Positions 11,559-21,203 of a stretch of 64,000 nucleotides of DNA are shown here, one piece after another. Below the pieces are notes generated by a model. It saw only the letters and a list, made by a program, of their open reading frames with translations. It searched no databases and had not been told where the DNA came from. Location: the NCBI GenBank assembly GCA_020024755.1, contig JAHHTH010000004.1, positions 62,001-126,000 on the forward strand, written 5' to 3'. The position numbers and the translations under genes are program-made. Position 1 is the stretch's first letter, and every line of letters starts with the position of its first letter. The DNA comes from Mycoplasmataceae bacterium (GTDB lineage: Bacteria; Bacillota_I; Bacilli_A; Mycoplasmatales; Mycoplasmoidaceae).

Positions 11559-12131
11559 ATGAATTTACATAGCCTTGAAAATGCAATTTTAAATCTATTA
11601 AAAAACATTTCACAAAGTGATAGGGATTTTTATTCAGATTCAATTAATATGAATCTAATTCATTTAATCCAAACAGAAAACTATAAGAGTGTACTGTTTC
11701 TTTATAATTCACTATTTGAGCCTTCCATAGATAAAACAATCATTTATTGTTTAAATAACAATATTGATTGTTATTTTATGTATTACAACAAAAAAGACTA
11801 TATCCAAATGTTTAAAGCTACTACAGACAATCATGATTTTGAGTTTTATAAGTACACTATTCAACCTATCCCTAAGAAATTTGCTGAAAAGGTGAGCAAA
11901 AATATGAATGTTGATCTAGTAGTAACTCCATTAATGGCTTGTGATCAAGACTTGAAGATGCTAGATTATAGCTTAGACTTTAATTTTTTGCGTTTAGTAA
12001 ATATTAACAACTCTACCAAAAGATGTGGTTATTGTTTCTCCATCCAATGCTTGCGAGACCCCTTTATTAAGCAAAAAACACTAGATCTAGATTTCTTAGC
12101 CACAGAATACAAATTACATTGCAAAGACTAA
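11559..12131 (+). CDS. 5-formyltetrahydrofolate cyclo-ligase-like protein, degenerate
   Basis: This 190-residue ORF has the general run of the 5-FCL (MTHFS) family, which turns 5-formyl-THF into methenyl-THF with ATP. VDLVVTPLMACDQDLKMLDY lines up with the family's DLxIVPxxAFDxxGxRLGYG, and the end RCGYCFSIQCL resembles KxGxxFxxQ. But the glycine-rich GYGGGYYD phosphate loop is replaced by DYSLDFNFL, so the ATP/folate site looks lost. It may have a changed role or be decaying, although the frame is open. No Trp codon of either kind appears. It lies 19 bases after the permease operon without an obvious ribosome site. The call is tentative. Confidence 0.45.
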   Translation: MNLHSLENAILNLLKNISQSDRDFYSDSINMNLIHLIQTENYKSVLFLYNSLFEPSIDKTIIYCLNNNIDCYFMYYNKKDYIQMFKATTDNHDFEFYKYTIQPIPKKFAEKVSKNMNVDLVVTPLMACDQDLKMLDYSLDFNFLRLVNINNSTKRCGYCFSIQCLRDPFIKQKTLDLDFLATEYKLHCKD

Positions 12132-12147
12132 AAAATTTGCAAAATTT

Positions 12148-12165
12148 TTAATACTAAAGTATTAA
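12148..12165. terminator. AT-rich hairpin between the 5-FCL-like gene and comEC
   Basis: TTAATACT-AA-AGTATTAA forms a perfect 8-bp stem with a 2-base loop. It lies 17 bases after the stop. T-runs occur further on at 12192-12211, not right next to it, so it is a possible weak terminator. Confidence 0.35.
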
Positions 12166-12234
12166 CCCTACTCCAAAATCAAAAAAATAAAAATTTTTGT
12201 CCTTTTTTCCAGATTTTTTGGGAATAGGAATATT

Positions 12235-13341
12235 ATGGAGAAAAAAAGTATATTTTGAATGAATGCTTTGTTCCTAATGGCATCAGTTGCATTCGCTATT
12301 TGATTCAATAATCCGTGAATCCTAATGATTGGGTTCATAAGTTTGATAGTGCTTATATGTTTAAAAATGCCATTTAAGTACTTTATAGGTGTGATTTGAC
12401 CTTTAACCTTAGTTGTAGCCATCTACATCATTTTCGTGCCTAGAAACGCAAATTTGAAGGCTTTATTTGGATTAATTGAACCTACATTGCAAGTCAGAAC
12501 CAAAATGATGGACTATATTGGCTCCATATATTCAAGAGAGCCAAGAGATTTCATCTACATGTTATTGTTTAACCAAAAGGACAATTCCTTCTATAAATCA
12601 CTGATTGATCTAAATGTGGCCCATTTGTTTGTTATTAGTGGTTTACACATTTCTATTTTTTGTGGAATCATTGATAAACTGATTAAGAAGAAACCAATTA
12701 GCTTAACAATTAATATCCTTTTCACTTGCTTCATTTTTTATATGACTCAGTTCTCCATAAGTATTTTGAGAGTAATGATTACTTTGATAGTTGGAGTAAT
12801 AGTTAGAAAAAAAGAATTAGATTCATTTATTAGAACATGTATTACAGGAATGGTGATGCTAGTATTATTTCCTACAAGTTGTATGAATATGAGTTACATA
12901 TTAACCATTATGTGTACATTGTTCATCACATATGTAATTAATGAAACTGAATCACATTGATTACAATTTGTATTGATTAACTTTGTAACAAGTTTAGTGA
13001 TTATGCCAATTACAATTAGTTTCAACAACAAAGTAAATGTCTTATACTTCCTAAACAATTTACTGTTCTCAGATTTAATTATTGTGATCTATTATTTTGA
13101 ATTATTATTCTGTTGAATTCCATTTATGATTCCAATGAATACAACTATGATTCATTACATCAAAATATATATGATTGAGCTTAGTAATCTACAAGCCTTT
13201 TTCAAACTTAAAATTAAACCAATTGATATTATCATTATTTATGCTTTTGCCTTTAGTGGATGGAATTATTATGAATACAAACAAAATATTAAGAAACCTT
13301 GCAATATTCTTTATAATAAAATGTATGCAAACAACAACTAA
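12235..13341 (+). CDS. comEC: ComEC/Rec2-type DNA uptake channel protein
   Basis: A 368-residue membrane protein with the Competence domain of ComEC, the inner-membrane channel that moves single-stranded DNA during transformation. The diagnostic block DLNVAHLFVISGLHISIFCGI (about residues 125-145) is clear, followed by about six hydrophobic helices and SILRVMITLIVG, the second family motif. The DNase-like metallo-beta-lactamase domain found at the C-terminus of full ComEC is absent; a separate lipobox-less MBL-fold protein occurs at 45292. GGAATAGGAATATT before the ATG is a plausible ribosome site. Several TGA codons are Trp. The next gene starts inside its last codons. Whether DNA uptake is active is unknown. 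Confidence 0.8.
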
Positions 13342-14035
13342 AGATTATCCTGTAGCAACTATAGGCAAAAGAATTGGAATTAATATTGCAAACTATTTAT
13401 TACTAGGTATTTTAGGAATGCTAGTAAACTTTTTAATCTTATATTTTCCATTTGATTGAAATGTAATTACTAATGATTCTGAATTGCCATATAACAATAT
13501 TCTTTTCTCAGGTTTATTTACTTTGTGTATGGTAATCAATGGATTACTATGATTTTTACTATTTATTCTTGTTCCTTACTGGGCTGATGGAAAAACATTT
13601 GGAAGTTGCATGACTAAATGCAAATTATACTGTGAAGAAGAATCACATAGATTTAAATCAATCATGGATCACCAAGGAGTATTTATACTACCAATTTTAT
13701 TTACTATGTTTTTATCATCTCTAGTGTCTTTTGCTTTTAAAGATCCAGCACAATTTATTAGTTCAATATTTGGCTTTAATCCAGGCGGTGTAAGTGGAAC
13801 TGCTGAACAAGCAGCGTCAGGAGTAATGTTTGTGCTATTCATAATTAGTTGTATTATTCTTTGTGGGAACATTATCAATGTTTGTTTAAATAGAAATACT
13901 TCGTCATTATTAGACGACCAATTTAAAGTATATTTAATTGACTATAGTGAAGACACTGCTAAACCAAGTATTATTAAAAAAGATAAGCACGATTTACCTG
14001 GAAAAATTGATATGGAAGAGTTGGATAAATTATAA
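13325..14035 (+). CDS. RDD-family membrane protein
   Basis: A 236-residue protein with an RDD domain: YPVATIGKRIGINIANYLLLG (Arg in helix 1), then WADGKTFGSCMTKCKLY, which matches the family's DGxTxGxxxxxIxxV. Four membrane helices are visible, followed by a charged C-terminal tail of about 40 residues. The function of RDD proteins is not settled; some are ion transporters. Start choice is uncertain: ATG 13325 (MQTTTKDYPV) overlaps the end of comEC and gives the normal RDD N-terminus, while ATG 13271 would add 18 residues with a short hydrophobic stretch. The stop overlaps the helicase start (TAATG), so the chain comEC-RDD-helicase is likely one operon. Confidence 0.75.
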
Positions 14036-16215
14036 TGGCTGGATTTGATTTAAATAATAAACAAAGACAAGCAGTTGAAGCTGATTTAGGTCCAATATTA
14101 GTTGTAGCAGGTGCTGGTTCTGGGAAAACAAGAGTATTAACTTCAAGATTTGAATATTTGATTAATCATTTTGGATTTGATTACAATGAAATTTTAGCAA
14201 TTACATTTACTAATAAAGCAGCTGCTGAAATGAAAGAAAGATTAAATGCTTCTTTAGGTATTAAGTTCTTTAATTGAGTAGGAACTTTTCATTCAATATG
14301 TGTAAGAATTCTTCGTGAAGATTTTGGCCATTTAAAAGCTTATCATAATTCAGAAACAATGAATTCAAACTTTAATATTATTGATGATGATGATCAATTA
14401 TCTATTTTTAAAGAAGCTTATAAGAATCATGGAATTGATTCAAAAGATATCCCATTCAAACAAATGTTTTCTCTACTTGAAAAATATAAGAGAAATAAAT
14501 TAACAATTGATGATATTAAAGACCATCAATTTTGAGAATATTTAAACATAAAGAATCTAAGAGATGCATTAAGTAAAGCATTTGTAATTAAGTATTATGA
14601 AACTATTTGCCATAATAATAATTTATTAGACTTTAATGATCTACTAATACTTACAAATAAATTATTAGAGAATGATGAGATTAGATCTAAGTGACAATCA
14701 AGGTTCAAATATATTTTAGTAGACGAATTTCAAGATACAAATCAAGAACAATATACACTAATAAAAAACTTGTGTTCAAACAACAATATATTTGTGGTTG
14801 GTGACCCTGACCAAATGATTTATACATGACGTGGTGCAGAACATGCAATTATTAATAATTTCCCTAGAGAATTTAAAGGCTGTCAAGTAATTATTTTAGA
14901 TATCAATTATCGTTCTACACAAGAGATACTAGATGTCTCAAATGAATTGATTACAAACAATAAAAATAGAATTGAAAAATCACTTACAGCTTTTCAAGGA
15001 TATTGTCATACTAAACCAACTTATTATGAAGCTCCAAACCAGGACAATGAATCTAATTGAGTTTGTAAACAAATTAAAGATTTAATGGCTAATGGTGTTA
15101 AACCAGAAACTATTGCTATTTTGTATCGTTCTAACTATCTATCACGTAATATTGAAACTGAGTTAATTAACAATGACATTAAATATAAAATGTATGGTGG
15201 TGTTAAGTTCTATCAACGTAAAGAAATTAAGGATATATTAGCCTACTTAAAAGCTATCTATTTTGCAGATGAATTATCAATCAAAAGAATAATTAATACT
15301 CCAAGAAGAGGTATTAGTACAAACTCAGTTGATATAATAACTAAATTTGCGCAAGCTAATGATATTCCATTTGCAAATGCCTTATTTCAAATTGATGACA
15401 TTGAAGGCTTAACTTCTGCTTGTAGAAATGGTGTAAGAAATTTTGTAGATTTAATTGCAAGTGTAGACACAGCACAATCATTAACAAATGTATTTGACGA
15501 AGTATTAGATAAATCAAAATATATTGAGTATTTAATTGAAAACGAAGAACAATATAAGGAAGAGAACATTGAGGAATTAAGATCTTCAATTATTAAATAT
15601 GAATTAGATAATGAAGGATGTTCTTTCTATGACTATTTGCAAGATATTAGTTTAATGATGGATAATGATGATAAAGTAACAGATGCAGTATCATTAATGA
15701 CAGTCCATGTATCAAAAGGATTAGAGTTTGATTATGTATTTATTATTGGAATGAATGAAGATATTTTCCCTTCTAAACAATCTACTCATACTCAAGATGG
15801 TATTCAGGAAGAAAGAAGAATCGCATATGTAGCTATGACTAGAGCTAAGAAACAATTATATTTCTCGAGTCATGGTGGTACTAACTTTATGTATAATACA
15901 ATGAATAGGCCAAGTAGATTTATTCAAGAAGTTCCATCAAGTATGTATGATAGAGCAAAACAAGTTGCACGAGTAGTTAATAAGACACAAGATGATTGAT
16001 TTGACTCTTCATCAACTGTAAAGATCAATCGTGCAGAAAAATATACTAATGAAGTTCAAAACTTTAAGGTTGGAGATCAAGTAGTGCATACTACTTTTGG
16101 GATAGGAATGATAGTTGCAGTTCATGGCAAAGAATTAACTATTTATTTCTCAAAGATAAAATCTAAAAAGATTATTCAATCTGACCATAAGTCAATAAAG
16201 AGAATTATGAATTAA
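14035..16215 (+). CDS. pcrA: UvrD/PcrA-type DNA helicase
   Basis: A 726-residue superfamily 1A 3'-5' helicase that acts in nucleotide excision repair, restart of stalled forks and removal of RecA filaments. Motif I AGAGSGKTRVL lies near residues 24-34, then VDEFQDTNQEQY (motif II), VGDPDQMIYTWRGAEH (III), INYRST (IV), MTVHVSKGLEFDYVFI (V) and EERRIAYVAMTRAKKQLY (VI). All are intact. The C-terminal 70 residues end in a tudor-like FKVGDQVVHTTFGIGMIV block, typical for PcrA. PcrA rather than UvrD is chosen because mycoplasmas usually carry one PcrA-type gene. Start and stop overlap as above; it converges on the AAA gene, with 33 bases between. Confidence 0.92.
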
Positions 16216-16248
16216 CATTTTGCTGTTGAATATTATGTAAAGCTTATA

Positions 16249-17517
16249 TTAGATTCTAATTAATGCATGAGGAATAATATAGACACCATTTTCTAATCTA
16301 AGTGCCTGGTTTGATGAAGTAATAACTATTTTTAATGCAGGTGATTTATGATTTCCTTCAGTGATTAGTTTTTCTGATAGTTTATTTAGTGTACCAGCAG
16401 CTTCAATTGCAGCATCTTCAGAAAGCTTAATTTCAATAGCCCATCACGAACCATCTGGATGCTCTATAATTGCATCAATTTCATTATCTTTTTCATCTTT
16501 GTAAAAATATAATTCAGCACCTCATATTTTTGCATAAACACTTAAGTCCTTCATCACTTGATTTTTGAAAATGATTCCAGTAGTATTTAAATCACTATAA
16601 AACATTTCAGTGTTATTAATTCCTAATAAATTACAAACTAATGACGTATCACAGAAATAAGTTTTATTTTTAGTTCTCAATTTATAAGTAGATCTTAAAT
16701 GTCTATTTCATCATGGTTTAACATCAAATATTAATTCATTGTCATATAGAAATTCTAAGTAGTTGTCCAATGTTTTTAAATCAATATCTTGATTAGTATC
16801 TTTTTTAATAGTAGATTTGTTTAGTTGTGAACCATTTAGTCTAGCTAGAGAACATAGAACATTGCTCATATTCTTTTTATTCAGTTTAGATTTGTAATTT
16901 AATAAATCTCTTTCAATAAGCGTATTTAAATATTCTTTTACTAATGTAATTGCATTGATATTATGTGCATAAACTTCTGGTCATCCACCTTTCAACATAT
17001 ATGAATTAAATTCACTAACATTTAATGGATTTTCTAATCTTTTAAATCTTTCTGGTTCATTAGCAATTTGACTTAATGAAATGGAAGAATCATTATCAAG
17101 ATTTAAAATTTCACATAAAGTTAATGTTCCTACATTTAAAGTATAGATTCTTCCTGCACCACTATGTATTGATGCATTTTTTATTAATGGTTTTGTAGAA
17201 CCAGTCAGAATAAATAGACCTTTTGGGTTTTCACCAGAATTAGATTTAGCATCTATTATTCTTCTAATTTCATTTCATACTGGTCAAGCTTCTTGTCATT
17301 CATCTATTAACCTTGGTGTTTCACCATCTAACATGTGTTGAATATCATAACTAGCCTCATTATATGAAGAAAGCTTTTGTTTTACATAATAGGCACTTTT
17401 TGAATGTTTTTGTGCTAGGAATGTTTTGCCACAAAACTTTGGACCAACCAATAAGATAGCACCAGCTTCATGCAAATAATTTTCTAGAACTTTACTTAAT
17501 AATCTTTTGATTTCCAT
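16249..17517 (-). CDS. AAA_14/DUF4143 ATPase with PD-(D/E)XK-like C-terminus, copy A
   Basis: A 422-residue COG1373-type protein. Walker A GPKFCGKT at residues 25-32 and Walker B RLIDEWQE are seen, then GLFILTGST (sensor) and the DUF4143 region with YMLKGGWPEV and a winged-helix-like middle. Near the C-terminus NEIDAIIEHPDGSWWAIEIKLS keeps the Asp and Glu-x-Lys of the PD-(D/E)XK nuclease fold. The family's role is unknown; it is described as ATPase with a restriction-like fold. It lies alone, converging on pcrA, and its start is preceded by an array of four TTCCAAAA boxes (17547-17615). Two more members sit at 25394 and 56036. Many Trp residues are TGA. Confidence 0.85.
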
Positions 17518-17764
17518 ACTTTATATTCTATATAAAAAATACAAAATTCCAAAAAAAAGCACTCTTTTTTCCAAAAAAAGCAATAAATTTTCCAAAAAAA
17601 AGCACTCTTTTTTCCAAAAATAAGCAATTTTCATTATTGTAGACCTCTCTTTTATAGAATCCTGTTCATTTGATCTTATGCTCAAAATATACGTTTACTC
17701 TAAGCTCATTAAGATAACTGACATAATAACTAATATAAATAATTAATAAATTATTTTATTTATG
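17518..17764. repeat. repeat array in front of AAA copy A, then featureless DNA
   Basis: Four TTCC boxes followed by A-runs start at 17547, 17569, 17590 and 17612, spaced 22, 21 and 22 bases (about two helix turns). They alternate between TTCCAAAAAAAAGCACTCTT and TTCCAAAAAAAGCAATAAAT, so the true unit is about 43 bases, repeated twice. On the minus strand this lies directly upstream of the ATPase ATG at 17517. From 17635 to 17764 I see no ORF or structure; it is AT-rich and leads to the purA promoter. Confidence 0.8.
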
Positions 17765-17770
17765 TATAAT
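17765..17770 (+). promoter_or_regulatory. -10 box of purA
   Basis: A perfect TATAAT with an upstream TG (TGTATAAT) sits at 17765-17770. The same promoter and 100 bases of downstream sequence recur at 21100. Transcription would begin close to 17777, at the first base of the structured leader. Confidence 0.7.
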
Positions 17771-17773
17771 GTC

Positions 17774-17850
17774 AATGTGTGAGACACTAGCGTTGCTAGT
17801 TTAATTTAAGTGGCGTTGCCATTTATGCATTATTATGTACTCACATAAAC
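17774..17850 (+). promoter_or_regulatory. structured purine-gene leader RNA, copy 1 (purA)
   Basis: A three-way junction can be drawn. P1 pairs TGTGAG (17778-17783) with CTCACA (17840-17845). Hairpin P2 is ACTAGC-GTT-GCTAGT. Hairpin P3 is AAGTGGC-GTT-GCCATTT. A 20-base single-stranded arm with TTTATGCATTAT joins P3 back to P1. A near-identical copy precedes the purine permease at 21109; P1 there changes A-U to G-U, so pairing is kept. The purine riboswitch core (GTTTCTACC and seven-base loops) is not present. It is probably a cis-acting purine- or nucleotide-responsive RNA of a class I do not recognise. Confidence 0.6.
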
Positions 17851-17859
17851 ACAATTAGA

Positions 17860-17980
17860 CAACATGCGTTACACATGTGGTACACAAATGTGTGCAATGT
17901 AACATAAAATCAATTAATTATAAAAAACATCAGTCTAGTAGTCTAGACATCTTTTACTTTTTTGTAAAAGAAAACTAAGA
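17860..17980 (+). promoter_or_regulatory. purA leader: further hairpins before the start codon
   Basis: After copy 1 of the leader element comes a long imperfect hairpin (17867-17904: GTTACACAT, then ATGTGT and ATGTAAC). A perfect stem GTCTAG-TAGT-CTAGAC follows at 17933-17948, trailed by ATCTTTTACTTTTTT. This last part looks like an intrinsic terminator just before the ribosome site AAGAGG. It could be the switching part of the leader. Alternative: plain mRNA structure. Confidence 0.45.
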
Positions 17981-17987
17981 GGTATAA

Positions 17988-19253
17988 ATGAAAATAAGTT
18001 GTATACTAGGATTACAATTTGGAGATGAAGGTAAGGGTAAATTTACTGATTACTTATCTGACCAATACGATGTAATTGTTAGATATCAAGGTGGTGATAA
18101 TGCAGGCCATTCAATTAATTTAAATGGTACTAAATATCATGTAAGATTAATACCTTCTGGGGTATTTAATGGTAAAGATATATTAATTGCTAATGGAGTT
18201 GTTTTAAATCCATTAACACTAATTAATGAATTATCTTATTTAGCTGAAAATAATATCAAGGTAAATAATTTATTTATTTCTGATAAAGCTCATGTAATCA
18301 TGCCATACCATTTACAAATGGATGAATTAAATGAATTAGTTAAAGATAATAAGATAGGAACTACAAAAAGAGGGATAGGTCCTTGTTATGCTGACAAATA
18401 TGATAGAGTGGGCGTGAGAGTGCAAGATTTATTTGATCAAACTAATTTAGAAAAGTTAATTAGTACTGCCTTAGTGCATAAAAATGTTTTATTCAAACAT
18501 CATAATCTACAAACATTTGATGCAAAAGAATTAGCTAAGGAATATTATGCAATAGGCCAAACTATTAAACAATATGTAGTTGATTCTAATACATTCCTAA
18601 ATAAAAAAATAAAAGATAATCAAAATATCTTATTAGAAGGTGCTCAAGGAGCTATGCTTGATATTGAATTTGGAACATACCCATACGTTACATCATCAAG
18701 TTGTTTAACTGGTATGATGCAAGGGACTGGAATTGCTTACAATCAAATGACAAATACATTAGGTATTGTTAAAGCTTATTTGACTAGGGTTGGGAATGGA
18801 CCAATGGTTACAGAAATAGATGATGAAATTGCACAAACAATTAGAGTTAATGGTAATGAATTTGGAACAGTAACAAAAAGACCAAGAAGAATAGGTTGAT
18901 TAGATCTTCCACAATTAAGATATACTATTGGGATTTCAGGTGCAAAAACAATTGCTATTGCACTATTAGATGTATTAACTAATATTGGTGACATAAAAGT
19001 ATGTACTCATTATGTAGATGATGCAGGAAACAAATATGTAGATTACATTAATAATGATTCAGTATTAGCTAACCTTAAACCTGTTTATAAAACATTTAGT
19101 GGTTGAACAGAAGATATTTCAGAAATAAAAGAATTTAACCAGCTTCCAAATAATGCAAAAGAATATTTAAAATTCATTGAAAAAGAATTAAATGTAAAGA
19201 TTGAATATGTATCAGTAGGATCTAAGAGAGATCAAACAATAAAGGTAAATTAA
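17988..19253 (+). CDS. purA: adenylosuccinate synthase
   Basis: This 421-residue cytosolic enzyme joins IMP and aspartate with GTP to make adenylosuccinate, the first step from IMP to AMP. The start MKISCILGLQFGDEGKGK holds the P-loop-like GDEGKGK with catalytic Asp; VRYQGGDNAGHSINLNGTKYHVRLIPSG and KRGIGPCYADKYDR are the standard IMP-binding blocks; EGAQGAMLDIEFGTYPYVTSS and KRPRRIGWLDL follow. A strong ribosome site AAGAGG lies 10 bases before the ATG. purB follows with no gap, hpt follows purB with none, and a related leader precedes the permease. Unlike most mycoplasmas, this organism can therefore make AMP from IMP. Confidence 0.95.
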
Positions 19254-20537
19254 GTGATAGATAGATATAAGATAAATGAAATTGAAACAATATGATCAGA
19301 TAAACAAAAATTTGATAACTGATTAAAGATTGAACTATTAGTATGTGAAGCATTGTGCGAATTAGATATAATGCCACAAAAAGATTTGGAATATATTACC
19401 AAAAATATTAAGTTAGATATCAATAATGTCTATGAACTAGAAAAAGAAACTAAACATGATGTAGTTGCATTCACTAGATCAATTGGAAATTCAATTAAAA
19501 CTAATGCAAAGAAATGAATTCATTATGGATTAACATCCACAGATATTGTTGATACTTCTAATGGAATAAATTTTAAATTATCAAATGATATTATTGAGGC
19601 TAATGTAGAAAGATTATTATCTACACTAAAACAATTAGCAATTGATAATAAATATGTCAAACAAATTGCAAGAACTCATGGAGTTCATGCACAAGTAAAT
19701 TCACTTGGTTTAAAATTCTTAAACTATTATGAAAATATTAGTAGATGATTATCGACTTTTCAAATTATTAGAAAACAAGTTGAAGTAGTTAAATTATCTG
19801 GTGCTGTAGGGAATTATTCATATCAGAATCCAAAAATAGAATTAATTGTTTCTAAAAAGCTAAATATGGATATTGCATTTAATAGCACACAAGTAGTTTC
19901 AAGAGATAGACATGCAATGTACTTCAGTGTATTAGCTAATCTTGGATTATTAATTAACCAATTAGCAACAGAAATAAGACATTTACATAGAACTGAAGTA
20001 AATGAAATATGCGAAGGTTTCTCATTGCACCAAAAAGGTAGTTCTGCTATGCCACATAAAAAGAATCCAATCACTTGTGAAAATATATGTGGAATGAGCA
20101 GATTATTGACAGGGTTGTGCCAAACAACTTGAGATAATGTTAATTTATGACATGAAAGAGATATTTCACATTCATCTAATGAAAGAATTATATTCTGCGA
20201 TGCAATTTCAATTACAGTATATATGTGCCAAAAGATGAATGGTGTATTAAACAATATAACAATTAACAAAGATGCACTACAAAATAATATTTTAAAAACA
20301 CAATCTACAACTCAATCTCAAGCAATCTTATTACACCTTATTAACAATACGGATGAATCTAGAGAAACATTATATGATTTTATCCAATCAACTATTCTTA
20401 AAAAAGAAGACATATTTAAAACATTAAGTGAATCTAAATTTGCTGAATCGTTCAAAGGTAAAAAGTTAGAAGAATTTAAGAAATTATCAGATGAGTTACA
20501 ATACATAGATTTTATTTACAAAAGAGCAGGTATTTAA
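19254..20537 (+). CDS. purB: adenylosuccinate lyase
   Basis: 427 residues of the fumarase/aspartase superfamily: it splits adenylosuccinate to AMP and fumarate (and, if de novo synthesis existed, SAICAR). Seen: the early block HYGLTSTDIVDTSN, TRTHGVHAQ-like ARTHGVHAQVNSLG with a catalytic His, SGAVGNYS and the signature loop GSSAMPHKKNPITCEN (about residues 263-278) with the catalytic Ser. The start is GTG at 19254, directly after the purA TAA; no in-frame ATG exists upstream. The purA tail carries TAAAGG seven bases before the start, a fair ribosome site. hpt begins at the base after its stop, so three genes are read as one unit. Confidence 0.94.
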
Positions 20538-21092
20538 ATGAACACAAAAGACTATTTATCAAAAGTATTATTAACTTATGATCAAATCATTCAAAGAATA
20601 AATGAGATATCATTAGAACTTAATAATGCATATATTAATGAAGAAGATGAAGTATTAATTGTTCCTGTTATGGATGGATCATTAATGTTTGCTAGTCATC
20701 TTATCTTGAATCTTAATTTTCCATTAAAAGTTCAATCAACTAAAATTAGTTCATATGATGCAAATACTAGCTCATCATTAGATCCAAAAATTATCTGTAA
20801 TATTCCACCAGAAAAAATTAAAGATAGAAAGATATTAATAATAGAAGATCTAGTTGATACAGGCACAACATTAAATAGGATGTATGATTACTTATTAGAT
20901 AATGGTGCTATAGATGTAAAGATTTGTATTTTATTCAACAAGGATGTACCTAATCGCCATTTAAAGTTCAATATTGATTTCCAAGGTTTTAATATTCCAA
21001 ATGAATGAGTAGCAGGCTTTGGTGTTGATTCACAAGGATATTTTAGAAACTTAAAAGACTTTGGTATAGTAAATAAAAAATATATTAAATAA
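20538..21092 (+). CDS. hpt: hypoxanthine(-guanine) phosphoribosyltransferase
   Basis: A 184-residue salvage enzyme that joins hypoxanthine or guanine to PRPP to give IMP or GMP. The PRPP-binding motif is exact: ILIIEDLVDTGTTLNRM near residues 98-114. VPVMDGSLMFASHL and SSYDANTSS are family-like, and the end reads NEWVAGFGVDSQGYFRNLKDFG, the usual purine-binding Trp-Val-x-Gly-Phe region, with TGA for Trp at 21006. IMP from this reaction is the substrate of PurA. Its 3' end runs into the promoter of the purine permease (TATAAT at 21100). Confidence 0.93.
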
Positions 21093-21099
21093 ATTTATG

Positions 21100-21105
21100 T
21101 ATAAT
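21100..21105 (+). promoter_or_regulatory. -10 box of the NCS2 purine permease
   Basis: TATAAT with an upstream TG, identical in context to the purA promoter at 17765. It starts 8 bases after the hpt stop, so the permease can be transcribed apart from purA-purB-hpt. Confidence 0.65.
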
Positions 21106-21108
21106 ATC

Positions 21109-21200
21109 AATGTGTGGGATACTAGCGTTGCTAGTTAAATTAAGTGGCGTTGCCATTTATGCATTATTTATGCACTCACATAAAAACAATTAGAAAGGTA
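21109..21200 (+). promoter_or_regulatory. structured purine-gene leader RNA, copy 2 (permease)
   Basis: It repeats the element at 17774 at about 90% identity by eye. P1 pairs TGTGGG (21113-21118) with CTCACA (21175-21180), P2 is ACTAGC-GTT-GCTAGT and P3 AAGTGGC-GTT-GCCATTT. The closing arm is TTTATGCATTATTTATGCA. Here the ribosome site AGAAAGG at 21192-21198 follows P1 by only 11 bases and the ATG is at 21204. Control would thus most likely act on translation, while copy 1 has room for a terminator. Not a known purine riboswitch as far as I can tell. Confidence 0.6.
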
Positions 21201-21203
21201 TCT

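Noticed and set aside
17774..17850. Classic guanine/adenine riboswitch
   Set aside because: Three-way shape and gene context fit, but the conserved core bases and loop sizes of the purine riboswitch are missing.
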